NCBI RefSeq assembly: GCF_963678975.1
Contig: NC_089277.1
Coordinates: forward strand, 23,157,440 to 23,221,439
Direction: 5' to 3'
Source of the DNA: Dysidea avara
Lineage: Eukaryota > Porifera > Demospongiae > Dictyoceratida > Dysideidae
DNA: 64,000 bases
Numbering within the stretch: position 1 is the stretch's first letter; the number at the start of each line of letters is the position of its first letter. Shown in pieces: positions 42,544 through 55,139 of the stretch. Made by a program: the position numbers and the translations under genes. The notes under the pieces were generated by a model. That model made no database searches. It was not told the origin of the DNA and saw only the letters and a list, made by a program, of their open reading frames with translations.

Positions 42544-44445
42544 ATGGAAATAAACAAAGATAGTGACAAGTCTGAATCCTTGCAAGAATCAGAGGAACAC
42601 TTTGTGAATATCTTAAGTCTTCCTGTGGAGCTTTTGGTGATCATAGTGTCGTTTTTACCTACGGCACGTGACAAAGCGAAGCTGCGATACGTTTCACGGA
42701 AATTACGGGTTGTGAGCGAAACACCATCACTATGGACTAAGTTCATATGGCCACTTTATGACCGTCGAGAAGAGCGATCTGTAGTGAACGTGTTGAGAGA
42801 TTTCGGAGACTACATTAACCTACTGATTTTCCCTGATCTCGTGACGGAATCAAAGCTAGTCAAGATGCTAAGATACTGTAACAGTGTAACACAGCTTGTA
42901 CTGCCAGCAGCAACTAAGGTGGACTCTGAGAAACTCAGAATTGCTGTTAAATACATGACAAGTTTAAAGCAGTTAGAAGTTCAGTTAAGCACAGACATCA
43001 AGCCGTTACTGCAGATTGTTGGGTTAACAGAGCTTGCAGTACATGTGCCATTGAATTGTCATCATTTCTGTGTTTCGTGGGTACGAAAGTGGATTGAAAA
43101 TGCCTTCCGTCCATATAATTTAATTCTTTTCACCCCAATGTTCAGCCTTGACACAGAAAATAGCATTTTAGAGTTTCTTTTAAGGTTTACTTATGTACCA
43201 CTTCTGGGTTACAGATCTTATTTCACCTTGTGGTACAATTTTAAAGTGCCACTAAACTTGTTTCCATCTTTTCCAGAGTTTCAACTAGAAATAAGTGATA
43301 AGATTATCCTATCATGTGCAAAAGCTTGTAACTTTGGATTGTTAGGTATAGGCTGGGATGTTTGTGTACTAACTGAATGTATTTGTGATGGTAGGCCTGT
43401 GTATAGAGCAAAGATTGGATCACATAGTTTATTCGACATTGTACACTACAGAAAAATTCCTATGCATAATAAAGTGTTCAGCACTCTCGATCTTGTGACT
43501 GAATTTGACCTTGCATATTCTGAGGGATTTCTTTATTCTGGACACTTAGAACAACTTGCCATTGCATGTCCCAATCTACAGCGTCTTAACCTGCAATACA
43601 ACCTGGAGTGCTTACGGAATTTACAAGGTCTCCGGATGATCGCTTGTCACTGTCAGAATTTGTGTGGACTAAACATGACATGTATTCCCATTGCAAATGT
43701 CCAAAGCCAGGTAGAATTGTGGAGTATACTGAGTGATATGAAACTCACATATCTGGTCATGCATGTTTGTTTATTTCATCCGGTGACTATCTCATATGAG
43801 CAACAGATGATTAAGTTGTTTCAAAAATGTTCTAGTCTACAAGCGTTCCAATTGGATGATTATTTTTCTGATCGTATGTGTCAAGTGTGTAATGAATGTA
43901 ATGCTGACTGGTCACTGTTGTCCCATTTTCCGACACTCAAGTACTGTACATTAGTTGGTAATCACTCTGACTTTGTGCAAGATGTTATTAGCAATTGTAA
44001 GGAGGCTATGATCTTGCTGTTTCACTCCAGTAAGATTTTAAACCTGTGCTCATCAATCTACACCTCCGATTTGCAACAACTGTCTGTTCAGTCAGAATAT
44101 ACTAATATCCCAGCAACATTCTTGGAGTCAGTGTCAGCTCATGGTGGACTAGTTCATGTTGTATTCTCGTCACAAGCAATCAGTGTTCAAGGAATTACTA
44201 ATCTTACATTGAACTCTCCCGAACTTTTAACATTAAATATTTATGCATACCAGTTTAATTGTGATCAACATGGGTCACTCACAGTCAGCAGTTTCAAAAG
44301 CACCGTGAAGAAAAGATGTCCTGATAGAAAAGTGTTTTCAGTGGGTTGTTTCATTGTGAAACATCATTATCTCATTCCATGTAACTCTGTGGCTGGAACT
44401 GACCTCTTTCCTTTATGGCCTTTTTATCATCCATCTTTAATTTAA
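42544..44445 (+). CDS. F-box / LRR-like protein
   Basis: Single-exon frame of 633 codons from ATG 42544 (two upstream GTG codons extend it only nominally). Residues about 23-68 fit an F-box: ILSLPVELLVIIVSFLPTAR ... LRYVSRKLRVV ... PSLWTKF. The remainder has scattered leucine-rich repeat-like stretches, best seen near residues 333-385 (LEQLAIACPNLQRLNLQYNL) and in the C-terminal third. F-box proteins link substrates to SCF ubiquitin ligases through Skp1, and the LRR-like part would be the substrate reader; this role is inferred. There are no frameshifts or stops, so the gene looks functional. The substrate is unknown. No signal peptide or membrane segment. Confidence 0.8.
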   Translation: MEINKDSDKSESLQESEEHFVNILSLPVELLVIIVSFLPTARDKAKLRYVSRKLRVVSETPSLWTKFIWPLYDRREERSVVNVLRDFGDYINLLIFPDLVTESKLVKMLRYCNSVTQLVLPAATKVDSEKLRIAVKYMTSLKQLEVQLSTDIKPLLQIVGLTELAVHVPLNCHHFCVSWVRKWIENAFRPYNLILFTPMFSLDTENSILEFLLRFTYVPLLGYRSYFTLWYNFKVPLNLFPSFPEFQLEISDKIILSCAKACNFGLLGIGWDVCVLTECICDGRPVYRAKIGSHSLFDIVHYRKIPMHNKVFSTLDLVTEFDLAYSEGFLYSGHLEQLAIACPNLQRLNLQYNLECLRNLQGLRMIACHCQNLCGLNMTCIPIANVQSQVELWSILSDMKLTYLVMHVCLFHPVTISYEQQMIKLFQKCSSLQAFQLDDYFSDRMCQVCNECNADWSLLSHFPTLKYCTLVGNHSDFVQDVISNCKEAMILLFHSSKILNLCSSIYTSDLQQLSVQSEYTNIPATFLESVSAHGGLVHVVFSSQAISVQGITNLTLNSPELLTLNIYAYQFNCDQHGSLTVSSFKSTVKKRCPDRKVFSVGCFIVKHHYLIPCNSVAGTDLFPLWPFYHPSLI

Positions 44446-44937
44446 TGTAATAGCTAGCTAAGCACGTGTAAGATTGTGTTGCATATAATAGTTCAATGAA
44501 AATTTGTAACATTGTAGTTAAATTATATAGTCATGTCACATTATTTTGTTAATAGTTTATCTTTCATTCTTTATTTTAAGTCATAAAAAATTGTAGTTTA
44601 TTACTATAGGCCATTAATAACATGTGTATAGGAGTAAGAATGATCAATTGATCACGTAACTGTTCATTTGAAGCTTTACAAAATAGTACTCTGCGTATAC
44701 ATATAATACCTACTATAATCATGAGTATGTCAAAGTAGGGCTAAAATGAATATTCTAAATTCCAATGAAACGAATTGTTTTAAAAAAAATCATTAATGCT
44801 TTACATTACCAGTGCTGAAGGTCTGTAGGACACCTGGTCCTACAGTCTGCTCAAAGACATTAGCTACATAAGGTGTGTTTGAAAAGTTGCAGAAAACAAA
44901 TATTCTAAATGTATATAATTTGATTCACAAACACAAT
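44446..44937. other. 3' flank of F-box gene with a LINE/SINE tail
   Basis: About 44775-44870 carries the LINE 3' block (attaatgctttacattaccag, ctgaaggtctgtaggacacc) preceded by an A/T run. No exact AATAAA found in the first 150 bases after the stop. Confidence 0.5.
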
Positions 44938-45162
44938 TGTGACCGGATTAGTGAAAAGGGGTCTTCCACACACATCCAATTCCATAAACTTTGGAGACCA
45001 TAACTAAGTGTGTAGGTAACATATTAACCTGAAACTTTTACCACTTATTCAGCTATGTTGGTGCTCATGTCTGACCAAATTCTTTTCAATCTGAAGTTAT
45101 GAATTGTCAAAGTTGGCAAAAAGGATGTGTGTGGAAGACCCCTTTTCGCAAATCCGGTCACA
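44938..45162. mobile_element. TGTGACYGG-family MITE, 225 bp
   Basis: Left end TGTGACCGGATTAGTGAAAA then ggggtcttcc; right end its near-complement, finishing aatccggtcaca. Closely related to 4564-4797. Confidence 0.8.
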
Positions 45163-46166
45163 ATTATGTTTTCGTAGGAAATCAAACTGCTTCATTTGTT
45201 GATACAACAATTATACTGTATATACCGGCATGCACTGGCTCCATTTCTTTATATAAGAAAAAAACAATATATTTCATAAAGTTTTATACTTTATTGCTTT
45301 ACCATTGTAAAGTATGTTGAATCTACTCCCACAGCATCAAATATTTGAAATAATGAACTATTCGAATGATTAGTTTTAGCCCTAATGTCAAGTACATATA
45401 GTTATACTGACTGTTCTATTAGAGCATGTTGTTAAGGACCAAGATGTAAGCTGACTGAGATGCTAGATGCAGCAATGCTCTATCACTCCCAAATCCATCA
45501 ACGGCTCCTTTCTGATCTGGTATAAGCTGTAGTCAACTGCTCATGTGGCGACACCCATCCTGTAGAGAGAATACACGACGATTAAGGTTGATTGATAATT
45601 CAATAATATCCTGACCTGTAATGAGCTTAATGGCTTCCATTTTAAAGCTCCTTACAAGACTCAATATCTAGGAGAATAAAGAAGGATGGTTGAATTGGTA
45701 GCTATAAGTATCAAAATTGTCTAGATATATAGTAGAGCAGCTAAGCAACAAATTTTGATGAAATCATTTATGATCACTTTGTGATTCAAGGCTTATTACA
45801 AGCACCAAATTTTCAGTAAGTTGACACTGCTTAAAGTTTCTTAGCTTATTGGAGTGGTATATCCCCAGTATATATGGAACAGTTAATAATTTACTCTTTT
45901 AGTAGCTTTTCAGTACACTGATGCTTTACTGAGAGTTTAAAACTTTGTAAACGATATGTTCCATACACTAAAAGTTACTGACATTTTACTATCAATAAAA
46001 CTGGATACAACTACAGTAAAGCAGCTTAACAAATTAGTAAACTAAGAATTTTTGAACAGTGTGAGTAAGGTATAGTAAATCATTTGAGATATGGAGCCAC
46101 ATCAAAATCATTACCTTGTTAGGGCATGTTAGAAACTCTAAAGCTAAGTTATAAGCCATTTCTAGC
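45163..46166. other. Intergenic, no supported gene
   Basis: Motif actgttctattagagcatgt near 45409. Nothing else recognised. Confidence 0.35.
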
Positions 46167-46544
46167 CATAGGCGGCGGAAAGGGGGGGCTAGGGGGCTAA
46201 AGCCCCCCTTCGGTCTGCTGAGGGGGGGCTTAGCCCCCCCCCCCCCCCCCTCAGAGAATGATATCACACCGAAATTATCTTTCTTGAAGACCGTGATAAA
46301 GATCGAGATACTTTAATAGAGCAGTCACTCTAATAAAGTAGTCAGTGTGTAGCGAGCTATGTAAGGATTTTTATGTAGTTTATCAGCTAGAAATGGTAGC
46401 TGGTGAGGTGGAAAACTCTTGTCAGTTGGTTATAACCTTTTTTTTTTTTTTTTTTTTTTTGGTCTCACCTTACCAAACTATAGAAATAAGTCTGGGTCAG
46501 CCCAGCGGAGCCCCCCCTCATATCAACTACTTCCTCCGCCGCTG
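46167..46544. mobile_element. hAT-like MITE, 378 bp, perfect 8 bp target duplication
   Basis: Flanked by tttctagc at 46159-46166 and 46545-46552. Ends CATAGGCGGCGGAAAGG and ...cctccgccgctg. Same family as 35690-36088, in inverted orientation; long C/G runs and a T-run of about 22 bases inside. Confidence 0.85.
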
Positions 46545-48299
46545 TTTCTAGCTAATCAGGAAGCCATAGAAGTGTATTTAATATTATCGAAATTACAGCC
46601 AATAATCATTTTATGAGCACTACCATACATTATCATCAGTGTTCTTTGTTTTCTATCCTTAGATCATGAAATGGACTGATCAAACCCCAATTCTTTGAAG
46701 GGTTTCAGACTGTATGGACCATTTCTTTGATTTCTCCAATACAAAATGAATCCATTTTATATCACCTTGTATCATCTAAAATAGCAAGACATAAGAACAT
46801 TGTACAGATACAAACTAAACACAAAAAAACATAGCTTTAATAGTTGCTAACTGTAAAAGAGGGAAATCCCCTAAACGAAGTCACTAGGAAACCACTAATA
46901 TTGGTTATACAAATCACATAATATACGAGATACAAATTAATGCTGTAAAAACATTACACCACAACCTTTCAAGGACGTAGCCAGAAGGGTTCAAATGGCT
47001 CAGACAAACCCCCCTTTCAGAGGCAGAATTTTTTAAAATTAAAAATCACACCAAATCTTACAGCCCTGGAGCTCTCCAGTAGATACTTGCCAACTGGTGC
47101 TCCTCTATACTACTCTTGGGGGTCACATTGCATTAATGCTGAAATGTTGCATCACGTGATCAACTGCGCATGTGATACATGGTGGAAATCACATAGTATT
47201 GTTGGTTGGTTGGTTGAGACAAATTACAAGGCAATAGCTGCGATGAACGGTATCTGACTTTTGCTGACTAACTACTGAATGACTGCTTGCTATATAGTAT
47301 TAGTATTTAATTTAATTCTTTATTAGTACTTCATATACATGTATGAGTTTGTACAGAGTACAACAACACACATAGTGGGATGCTATAGGTCTACAGGCTT
47401 GTGCCTATAGCCTAAAAGGGAGTAATTATAAAATTACACAGTAGACACAATGTATACTATTACAAATATTAGTGTATAGTTTACAGAGAAATGTTTGTTA
47501 ACACATAGACTGCAGGGACAGAGGTAATACAGTCAAAAAGGTCAAGTTATGTGTAACGTGATTCTAGGAGCATGACTTAAATCTGTTCCTCATAGTGTTA
47601 ACACATAGACTGGTTTTGAGTAATAGTAGAGTGACTTAGCCGAAATATTGTGCACTTGAAAGTATGAAACTTTGCACATAGTACCTACCTACCATGAAGT
47701 GTATTTTGAGATATGGAACCATTGCAGATTTGACCTTTGGTGTCCTCTACAGTTCATTTTATGCTCAAAAATAGTGACCTTTGTCTATAATAATATTATA
47801 TCACCCATACAACACTCAATTTGTTCAAACTAGGTGCTAAATTGAAGATCTTTATCCAATAAACAAGTTGATACTTGTTGCAAGTTCATAGCATATTCCA
47901 TTTCAAAGTTATGGTAATTTTTACCAGCAGCAAATTCATATAAAGTCAACTGCCCACGCAATTACACTATTAATCTACATTCTTTTTTGCCATTCAATTA
48001 TTTATTTTTAATCCAACCATGAGCATTGCAGGTTACATATACAACCAAAACACGGAGGAGAATACAGGAGTGAGCAGTGAGGCATAGGGGTTATGTACAA
48101 TACTCCTGTGAGATAAATCAACAAACGTTATAATTATTTGTCACCAGATTAAACTCAAATTTGAGGTTGTTTATGGCTATAATTTGCTTCTGTATATAAA
48201 TATAACAATAATATTTTAATGCACCAAACTCTAAGGTTATACATGCTACTATCAGTCACATTTGCTGAAAAGCCTTATACGTATCTAACATACCGTATT
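46545..48299. other. Intergenic with retroposon-like tail
   Basis: About 46985-47040 holds hAT-like debris (gacgtagccagaagggttca ... acccccctttca). About 47300-47415 has a SINE/LINE-like 3' block (aattctttattagtacttca, ggtctacaggcttgtgccta). A short direct repeat gttaacacatagact occurs twice (47498 and 47600). No gene supported. Confidence 0.4.
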
Positions 48300-49361
48300 G
48301 ATGGCTAATTTTGCGAACTGACGATAGGGAGATTATGGTCCTGAACTATACCTACATCTTGTATCACCTTAAAATATATATTTGTCTTAAGAGAGACACA
48401 CACACCCTGGATTTAGTGGAGTCTGAGGGCATAACCAACTAGACAATTTGTGTTTCACAATTTGGTTCTATATAGCAAATGTGTTTCATGTTTGCAAGTA
48501 TAGCTAAAAGCTAACAACTTCAAATCAAGACACACGATAGTGTGTCGTGCGGCCCAAGAAGCCGGCGCGTAACACCCGTGAGTATATTGACAGGAAGAAA
48601 GATAACGCAATTTTCGCAGCTCCGTAGCTCTGTGCTGCCTTGATGAAACAATACGATTTGTGCTGTGGAAACTCCCTCCACCTTCAGCACTCCACATTCC
48701 AAACTAGAGCAAAATCGCTTCAAGCGTTCCCGAGATATGCGACTTCAAAAATTGGCTTAGTTTCTTCGTTTTTTTTTCTTCTTATTTTTCTTCCTCTTTT
48801 CGCACACTTACAAAAACTGCTATAAAACGCGAACGCTATATCCAATTGCCTTAAAATTTGGCACACAGAAGAGGGGTATAAAAGCGAATCTCTGTACCAA
48901 CTTTGGCTAGGATACGATAAACAGGAAAAGACTTATGATCGATTATTCACGAAAAATAACACCAATATGTTGTCACGCCTACAGGGTAAACCGCGTATGG
49001 GAAGAAGCTGAAAATCGGTGGGTGAATAGGTTAACTATTGAACCTCAAACCTTTTGTGGTTTGAAAGAAATCGAGCTAAAAACCAGGAAGATACAACGAA
49101 AAAACCAACAGTGTGTAATAATTACGCAATCGAGATTAGCTAATAAAAAACGACTACTTGCCACGCCTACCAGATAAACCGCTAGGGGGAATGCTTTGAA
49201 AATCGCTGTATAGAAGGAATAATAATCTTAGAAAAGCTCTTCAATGGTGTAGAAGAATCAGACTTAAAGCCACGGAGTTATAACACGAAATCCAACTTGG
49301 TGCAGCAAGTGCGAGATCGATATACTCTAATAGAGCAGTCATCCTAATAGAGCAGTTACCC
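48300..49361 (+). repeat. Outer flank of left large inverted unit
   Basis: From about 49140 to 49361 this matches the complement of about 63470-63665 (cgactact, aaaccgct, gaaaatcg, agaagaatc, gcgagatcgatatactctaa). Further out it contains ataaaccgc / gtaaaccgcg and a hairpin gacacacgatagtgtgtcgt at 48529. Short frames only; the 80- and 81-codon frames have no recognisable content. Confidence 0.65.
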
Positions 49362-51130
49362 TGAAGAGAATTCAAGAGATCAGCTAGAAACAAGTAACCT
49401 GTATACAGATCAGTTACAAACAAGTCACCCTGTAGAGAGATCAGCTACAAACAATTCACCCTGTAGAGAGATCAGCTAGAAGAAGTTACCTTGTAGGGAG
49501 TTCATGCAACTATGGAAAGAGATAGTTCAACTAGAAGAAATCACCTTGTAGAGTTCAGCTACAAAGAAACCACCATGTAGAGAGTTCAGCTACAAACAAA
49601 TGGCCTTGTAGAGAGATCAATAGAAGAAGTTACCTTGCAGAGAGTTCAGCTACAAAGAAACCATCATGTAGAGAGTTCAGCTACAAACAAATCTCCCTGT
49701 AGAGAGATCAGCTAGAAGAAGTTACCTTGTAGAGAGTTCAGCTACAAAGAAACCATCATGTAGAGAGTTCAGCTGCAAACAAATCACCTGTAGAGAGTTC
49801 AGCTACAAACAAATCTCCCTGTAGAGAGATCAGCTAGAAGAAGTTTCCTTGTAGAGAGTTCACCTTCAAACAAATCACCCTGTAGAAAGATCAGCTAGAA
49901 GAAGTCACCTTGTAGAGAGTTCAGTTACAAAAAAAACCACCATGTAGAGAGCTCAGCTACAAACTAGTGACCTTGTAGAGACATCAACTAGAAGAAGATA
50001 CCTTGTAGAGAGTTCAGCTACAAAGAAGCCATTCTGTAAAGAGCTCAGCTGCAAACAAATCACCTATACAGAATTCAGCTACAAACAAATCACCCTGTAG
50101 AGAGATCAGCTAGAAGAAGTTACCTTGTAGAGAGTTCAGTTACAAACAAATCACCCTATAGAAAGATCAGCTAGAAGTCACCTTGTAGAAAGTTCAGTTA
50201 CAAAGAAACCACCATGTAGAGAGTTCAGCTACAAACTAGTGACCTTGTAGAGACATCAGCTAGAAAAGTTACCATGTAGAGGGTTCGGCTACAGAGAAAC
50301 CATTCTGTAAAGAGCTCAACTGCAAACAAATCACCCTGTAGAGAGATCAGCTAGAAGGAATTACCTTGTAGATAGTTCAGCTACAAACAAATCACCCTGT
50401 AGAAAGATCAGTTAGAAGAAGTTACCTTGTAGAGAGTTCAGCTACAAAGAAATTATTTTGTAAAGAGCTCAGCTGCAAACAAATCACCTGTACAGAATTC
50501 AGCTACAAACAAATCACCCTGTAGAGAGATCAGCTAGAAGAAGTTACCTTGTAGATAGTTCAGCTACAAACAAATCTCCCTTTAGAGAGATCAGCTAGAA
50601 GAAATTACCTTGTAGAGAGTTCAGCTACAAAGAAACCACCGTGTAGAGAATTCAGCTGCAAAAAAAATCACCCTGTAGAAAATTCAGCTACAAACAAATT
50701 GCCCTGTAGAAAGATCGGTTAGAAGAAGTTACCTTGTAGATAGTTCAGCTACAAACAAATCTCCCTGTAGAGAGATCAGCTAGAAGAAATTACCTTGTAG
50801 AGAGTTCAGCTACAAAGAAACCACCGTGTAGAGAATTCAGCTGCAAAAAATTACTCTGTAGAAAATTCAGCTACAAACAAATTGCCCTGTAGAAAGATCG
50901 GTTAGAAGAAGTTACCTTGTAGAGAGTTCAGCTACAAAGAAACCATTCTGTAAAGAGCTCAGCTGCAAACAAATCACCTGTGTAGAATTCAGCTACAAAC
51001 AAATCACCCTGTAAAGAGATCAGCTAGAAGAAGTTACCTTGTAGAACATTCAGTTACAAACAATTCACCCTGTAGAGAGAGCATCTAGAAGAACTCACCT
51101 TGTAGAGTGTTCAGTTACAAAGAACCACCA
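49362..51130. repeat. Minisatellite array, about 31 bp units (left)
   Basis: Units alternate between gtagagagttcagctacaaa- and gtagagagatcagctagaag- types, each followed by caaatcaccct, gaaaccaccat or aagttaccttg. The whole 1.77 kb is made of such units in one orientation, imperfect but continuous. Not CRISPR: there are no unique spacers and the inter-repeat sequence itself repeats. Confidence 0.95.
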
Positions 51131-51490
51131 TGGAGATTCTGTAATCAATATAATAATATTATGTATTATATATATAAATTTGTACATTTACTGATAAAAT
51201 ATTTAAAGTACATCTACTTCATCTTTTCTTCTTCCTGTAGTAAAGAAAAAAGGTAGGTTAAGCCGGCCATAGGCCAGCTATACAAATACAAAAAGAAATC
51301 TAATCCAAAACAGTCAAGCTGTTACACACACAAATTCAGCTGAATTGTCATTATTAAAATTTTTACCATTAACCTACCATCACAGCCATTTCTTGGCCGC
51401 CACCTTGGATTTCACATCTTTTTTCACCATAGCCTTTTTGAGGGCCACACACTTTTTTATGGCTTGGCTGTTTTGGATTAGATAATTATT
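51131..51490. repeat. Inner flank of left large inverted unit, with one foldback arm
   Basis: About 51230-51300 mirrors 59735-59800, and 51310-51490 matches 59545-59710 in the same orientation (attaacctaccatcacagcc, ttcttggccgccaccttgga). Confidence 0.75.
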
Positions 51491-52974
51491 ATTATTGTAT
51501 AACACACAACATGTACAACATGAGAAATTAATTATTCTAAAACTATACCATAGTTCAGGGGTGTTCTGTTATAAATCTTCTTAGGATGTGGCAGGAACTT
51601 AATAGGATGATTTTCTGTAGTTTAGAAACCAAAGTTCCATAGTAGATGTTCAAAGATTGGAGATGCTTGGCCAAACACGTGGGGATCGATCCAGGGAACC
51701 AATCACAATTGGCACAACCACAGCACGCATATTTCACATTCTCTGGATCTCAATTTTCAAGTCTGTATACTTCTGACATTTCTCATTAATCTTCTGACTA
51801 AGCTTGCTGTCACCAGGGACAGCTACGTCAATTAAAAAAGCAGTATTATGTTCGTGGCTAACATACAAAATGTCAGGTCTGTTATGAGGCAATTAAATGA
51901 CGATCAGTTTGGATGGTAAAATCCCACAAAAGTTTCATGGATGGGTTCTCCAACACAGGGGAGGGATGATGACAGGGGCGGAGGAAGCAACTTTTTTTAG
52001 GGGGGGGGGGAGGGGGCTGCACATTCAGAGTATAACTATGATGTAATACCAAGGCTTTTATTAAATCTTTATATACAATTGTATGCCTAATTATTTGGAG
52101 GTGGAAAATACTAATTAGTGTGGGAAGCACACTAGCATGCGAAGCATGGCATGCAAAGTATGCCAACCCAGGGGGTCTGGGGGCATGCCCCCCAAGGAAC
52201 TTTTAGAACTTTTATACTCTGAGCGGATTGAATCTGGTGGCCTTTTCAAAGAATAACAATAGTTGTAAAAGTGTAATACTTGCAATGTGAACTGACTATA
52301 AACGGCCGCACGACACACTACCGTGTGTCTTGATTATTATTTATTATAAAGATGTGACTGTTCTATTAGAGTATCTCGATCTTGAGAGGATTTCAAGGTC
52401 GTGCAAATGGCTTCTTTGCAAGCTAGCAACCACCAGAACCGTTCATTTTTAGGTTTCATTGTGCTTTTTAGCAATGAGAAATAAAAGGCTCCATGAGAAG
52501 TTTCCAGAAAGCATCACACAAAGTGGTTTTGGAAAAATAATGACAATATTGACATGCAATGCAGTTGCCCAGACGTGATGCGGGCGGAGGACGGGAAACT
52601 ACACTCTCATTTGGAGTGGCCTTAAGCTCGTGCGGTATAGAAGCTCAACAGTATGATAGCATTTTGATCCGGTGTGGATGTCAAAATTGCCTGCAGTCGC
52701 AGATGTTCGAATAGCTACGTGTAGCTAGAGTACAGAACGAAGAATTGTGGGACATTACAGAATTCAGATTGAAGGTGATACAACTAGAGGCGGAGGCTAT
52801 ATATAGGGAATCAAGTGAAGCAACTTGTTTTAGTCTGTCATCAAAGCCACATATAGAATATCCGTCCACGGAATCCACATCCTGATTCATCAGACAGTTT
52901 CATCAATCAGTCAAACGTGTGTAGCTAGCTATAGCTACTGTACTGGAAATCATTCTTCTGCATCCTGTTCCACA
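51491..52974. other. Intergenic with hAT debris and recurrent motifs
   Basis: Solitary hAT-like end caggggcggaggaagcaact at about 51974; block gggggtctgggggcatgccc at 52171; hairpin motif cgacacactaccgtgtgtct near 52310; motif gactgttctattagagtatc at about 52356. No gene supported. Confidence 0.5.
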
Positions 52975-52984
52975 GTCAAGGATA

Positions 52985-53340
52985 TAATGGAACGTAAGGC
53001 TATATTGATACGTTCAGGGCGATGCTTCAACTGTCTCAAACCAAACCACCGATCTCAAGATTGTGACTGAATGAAGAAATTCCGTTTCTGCCAATGCCGC
53101 CATCATCTATCTATTTCCGAGAGCCAGTCCACTGAAACTCAAGAACCAGTTCTACCTGTACCAACCACTCAGGCTGCAGCTATCAACACTTGTTCTAATA
53201 TGAAGAACAGACAGCTGTTTCTTTTACAGACTGCTAGAGCGACAGCAGTAAACCAAGGAGAAAGGTGCTCCCAGGAAGTTTGTATTTCATTTGAAAGTGG
53301 CAGCCAAAGGTCGTAGCTATGTTATGAACAAATTGAAAAC
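52985..53340 (+). pseudogene. BEL/Pao gag zinc knuckle and protease remnant
   Basis: Frame from about 52985: MERKAILIRSGRCFNCLKPN then HRSQDC and a stop; the next piece, FRFCQCRHHLSI, fits the second C-x-x-C-x-x-x-H knuckle of BEL-type gag. Further on comes LLQTARATAVNQ, then SFESGSQRS and a stop; BEL proteases usually have DSGSQRS here, so the catalytic aspartate appears replaced by glutamate. Inactive. Confidence 0.75.
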
Positions 53341-53654
53341 TTAACTTGAATACCATCAAGATAGAACGGTTAAATCTTAACACTTTTGGAGAGGGTTGAT
53401 TTAAAGCACAGAGTTGTGACATAGTTAGGTTGTGTTTGTGTAAACCAGGGAGCAATGTAGAAATTCCAATTGAGGCTTTGTGTTTTCCCACAATATGTTC
53501 TCCTACACCTAGCCATGTAGATTTGTCAAAACTTCTAACATTACAAAACCTGAACTTGGCTGATTATTCAAGCTCCACATCACATGATGTCATTGATATA
53601 CTTGTGGGCAGTGACTACTATTGGTCTATAGTCACAGGTGAAGCAGGGGCTAAA

Positions 53655-54225
53655 AAAGGGGAATAGTTGTGGCTAAAAAGCTAGTTGTAAAATGATGATT
53701 TGGCTAGTTGTAAAAGTCAGACTAAATAGCAAGCTGCACCACAAAAAAAGAACAAAGTCAAAAATTACATGCATTTGCTGTGCATGTTTCATGGGATTTG
53801 ACTACAAGTACCTCAAGATGCATTCTATAGACTGCCATTTTCAAAAAATTTCCACTTGTGGTCCACTAAATTAGCTGGTTATGGTCATTTCCCAGTCCAC
53901 TATTGATGTAAAATAATTGCCTTAAAATCTTATAAAACAATAGTTTGATCTAAAGAATTGGCTTGTACGTTTGTGTGCTATTGCCTAGTTCCAGGTCTCA
54001 GTCACTTATATATCTCAAATTACTTCTAGATTCAATCTTGCCACAATTGTGTTCCAACTAGGTAAATATACTCCCACACTCACTTCAATGATTACCTTCA
54101 ATGGCATTTTGCTACATAACAATTGTGACAATATAGAACACAAAATACATAAAAGAAAATTATATGTACTACTCCCCCCTGTCTCAGGTTTGAGCTAGTT
54201 GTAAAAAAATAGTTTTTTAGCTACT
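53655..54225. mobile_element. Insertion within BEL/Pao pol
   Basis: The BEL frame reads DILVGSDYYWSIVTGE just before 53640 and resumes as VNSKLGWLLSGPTD at about 54267. The block between contains repeated gctagttgtaaaa near both ends (53682, 53705 and 54193), as direct rather than inverted copies. No coding content. Boundaries approximate. Confidence 0.5.
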
Positions 54226-54239
54226 GAGGTGAAGTCATA

Positions 54240-55135
54240 AAAACAGAAATGGAGCTGGTAGCAGTGAACAGCAAACTGGGTTGGCTATTGTCTGGACCAA
54301 CAGATGCATGTACAACTGAGATTGTCACCCATTCGAACCTTGTTATCAGTACAATCCATCCAGAAGTACAGCTAGTGTTAACTGAACCCTGAAGATGACA
54401 AACTGCATTCAATGCTGAATTGCTTCTGGGGACAGATTCCTATGGAACAAACCCTGAATTTATCCATATCATTCAAGATCAACTCGATACAGGAATTATT
54501 GAACCAGTTGATGTAACAGCACATGTAGTACAAACTGGTCATTATATGCCACAGCACCCAGTTATTTGTGACAACAAGAAAACCACCAAAGTAAGGGTGG
54601 TGTACGATGGATCAGCCAAAGTGGTTAATTCCTTGTCTCTTAATGGTTGTCTTCAAAAGGGCCCCAATCTTACTCCAAAACTGTTTAATATCTTGATCAA
54701 GTTTAGAAGCCATGCCATCACCTTGATAGCTGACATTGAAAAGGCATTCCTGATGATTGGAATCAATGAAAGTGACTGAGATTATCTGCGTTTTCTGTGG
54801 CTCAAACACCCAAAATATATAGAGAGTGAGGTGATGCATCTAAGGTTTACACGTTTAGTTTTTGAGATAAAACCATCTCCTGCTGTGTCAGGGACAGTAA
54901 TTGCACATCATGTTGAGAAGTATATACCATGAAACATATTCTAAAGAAGCAGGTCTCCTTGAAGAATCTTTATATGTTGATGATCTTGTTGCTGGTGTAG
55001 ATTCACTTGATGAGGCGTTCAATCTTAACTTGAATTGTAAGACATTGATGAAAGAGGGAGGATTCAATCTGAGAAAATGGAACAGCATTTCCACTACATT
55101 AAAAAGCAAAATTGAAGATCATGAGGGTGCTGCTG
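54240..55135 (+). pseudogene. BEL/Pao reverse transcriptase remnant
   Basis: Pieces: VNSKLGWLLSGPTD; HYMPQHPVICDNKKTTKVRV with VYDGSAKVVNSLSLNGCL; ADIEKAFLMIGINESD (motif A) and a stop; LRFLWLKHP; EVMHLRFTRLVFE (motif B region); and, in another frame, LYVDDLVAG (motif C, DD intact) followed by GGFNLRKWNS. At least two frame changes and several stops. Confidence 0.85.
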
Positions 55136-55139
55136 TTGA

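Noticed and set aside
42399..42746. Minus-strand 115-codon frame over the start of the F-box gene
   Set aside because: Antisense to the F-box coding region, which carries the recognisable domain; the antisense frame has none.
49362..51130. CRISPR-like or regulatory RNA array
   Set aside because: Inter-repeat segments are themselves repeated, the unit is about 31 bp with no unique spacers, and the genome is eukaryotic; it is a minisatellite.
52681..52890. Minus-strand 69-codon frame before the BEL/Pao relic
   Set aside because: No recognisable motif and no conservation that I could judge; it overlaps probable retroelement leader or unrelated DNA.
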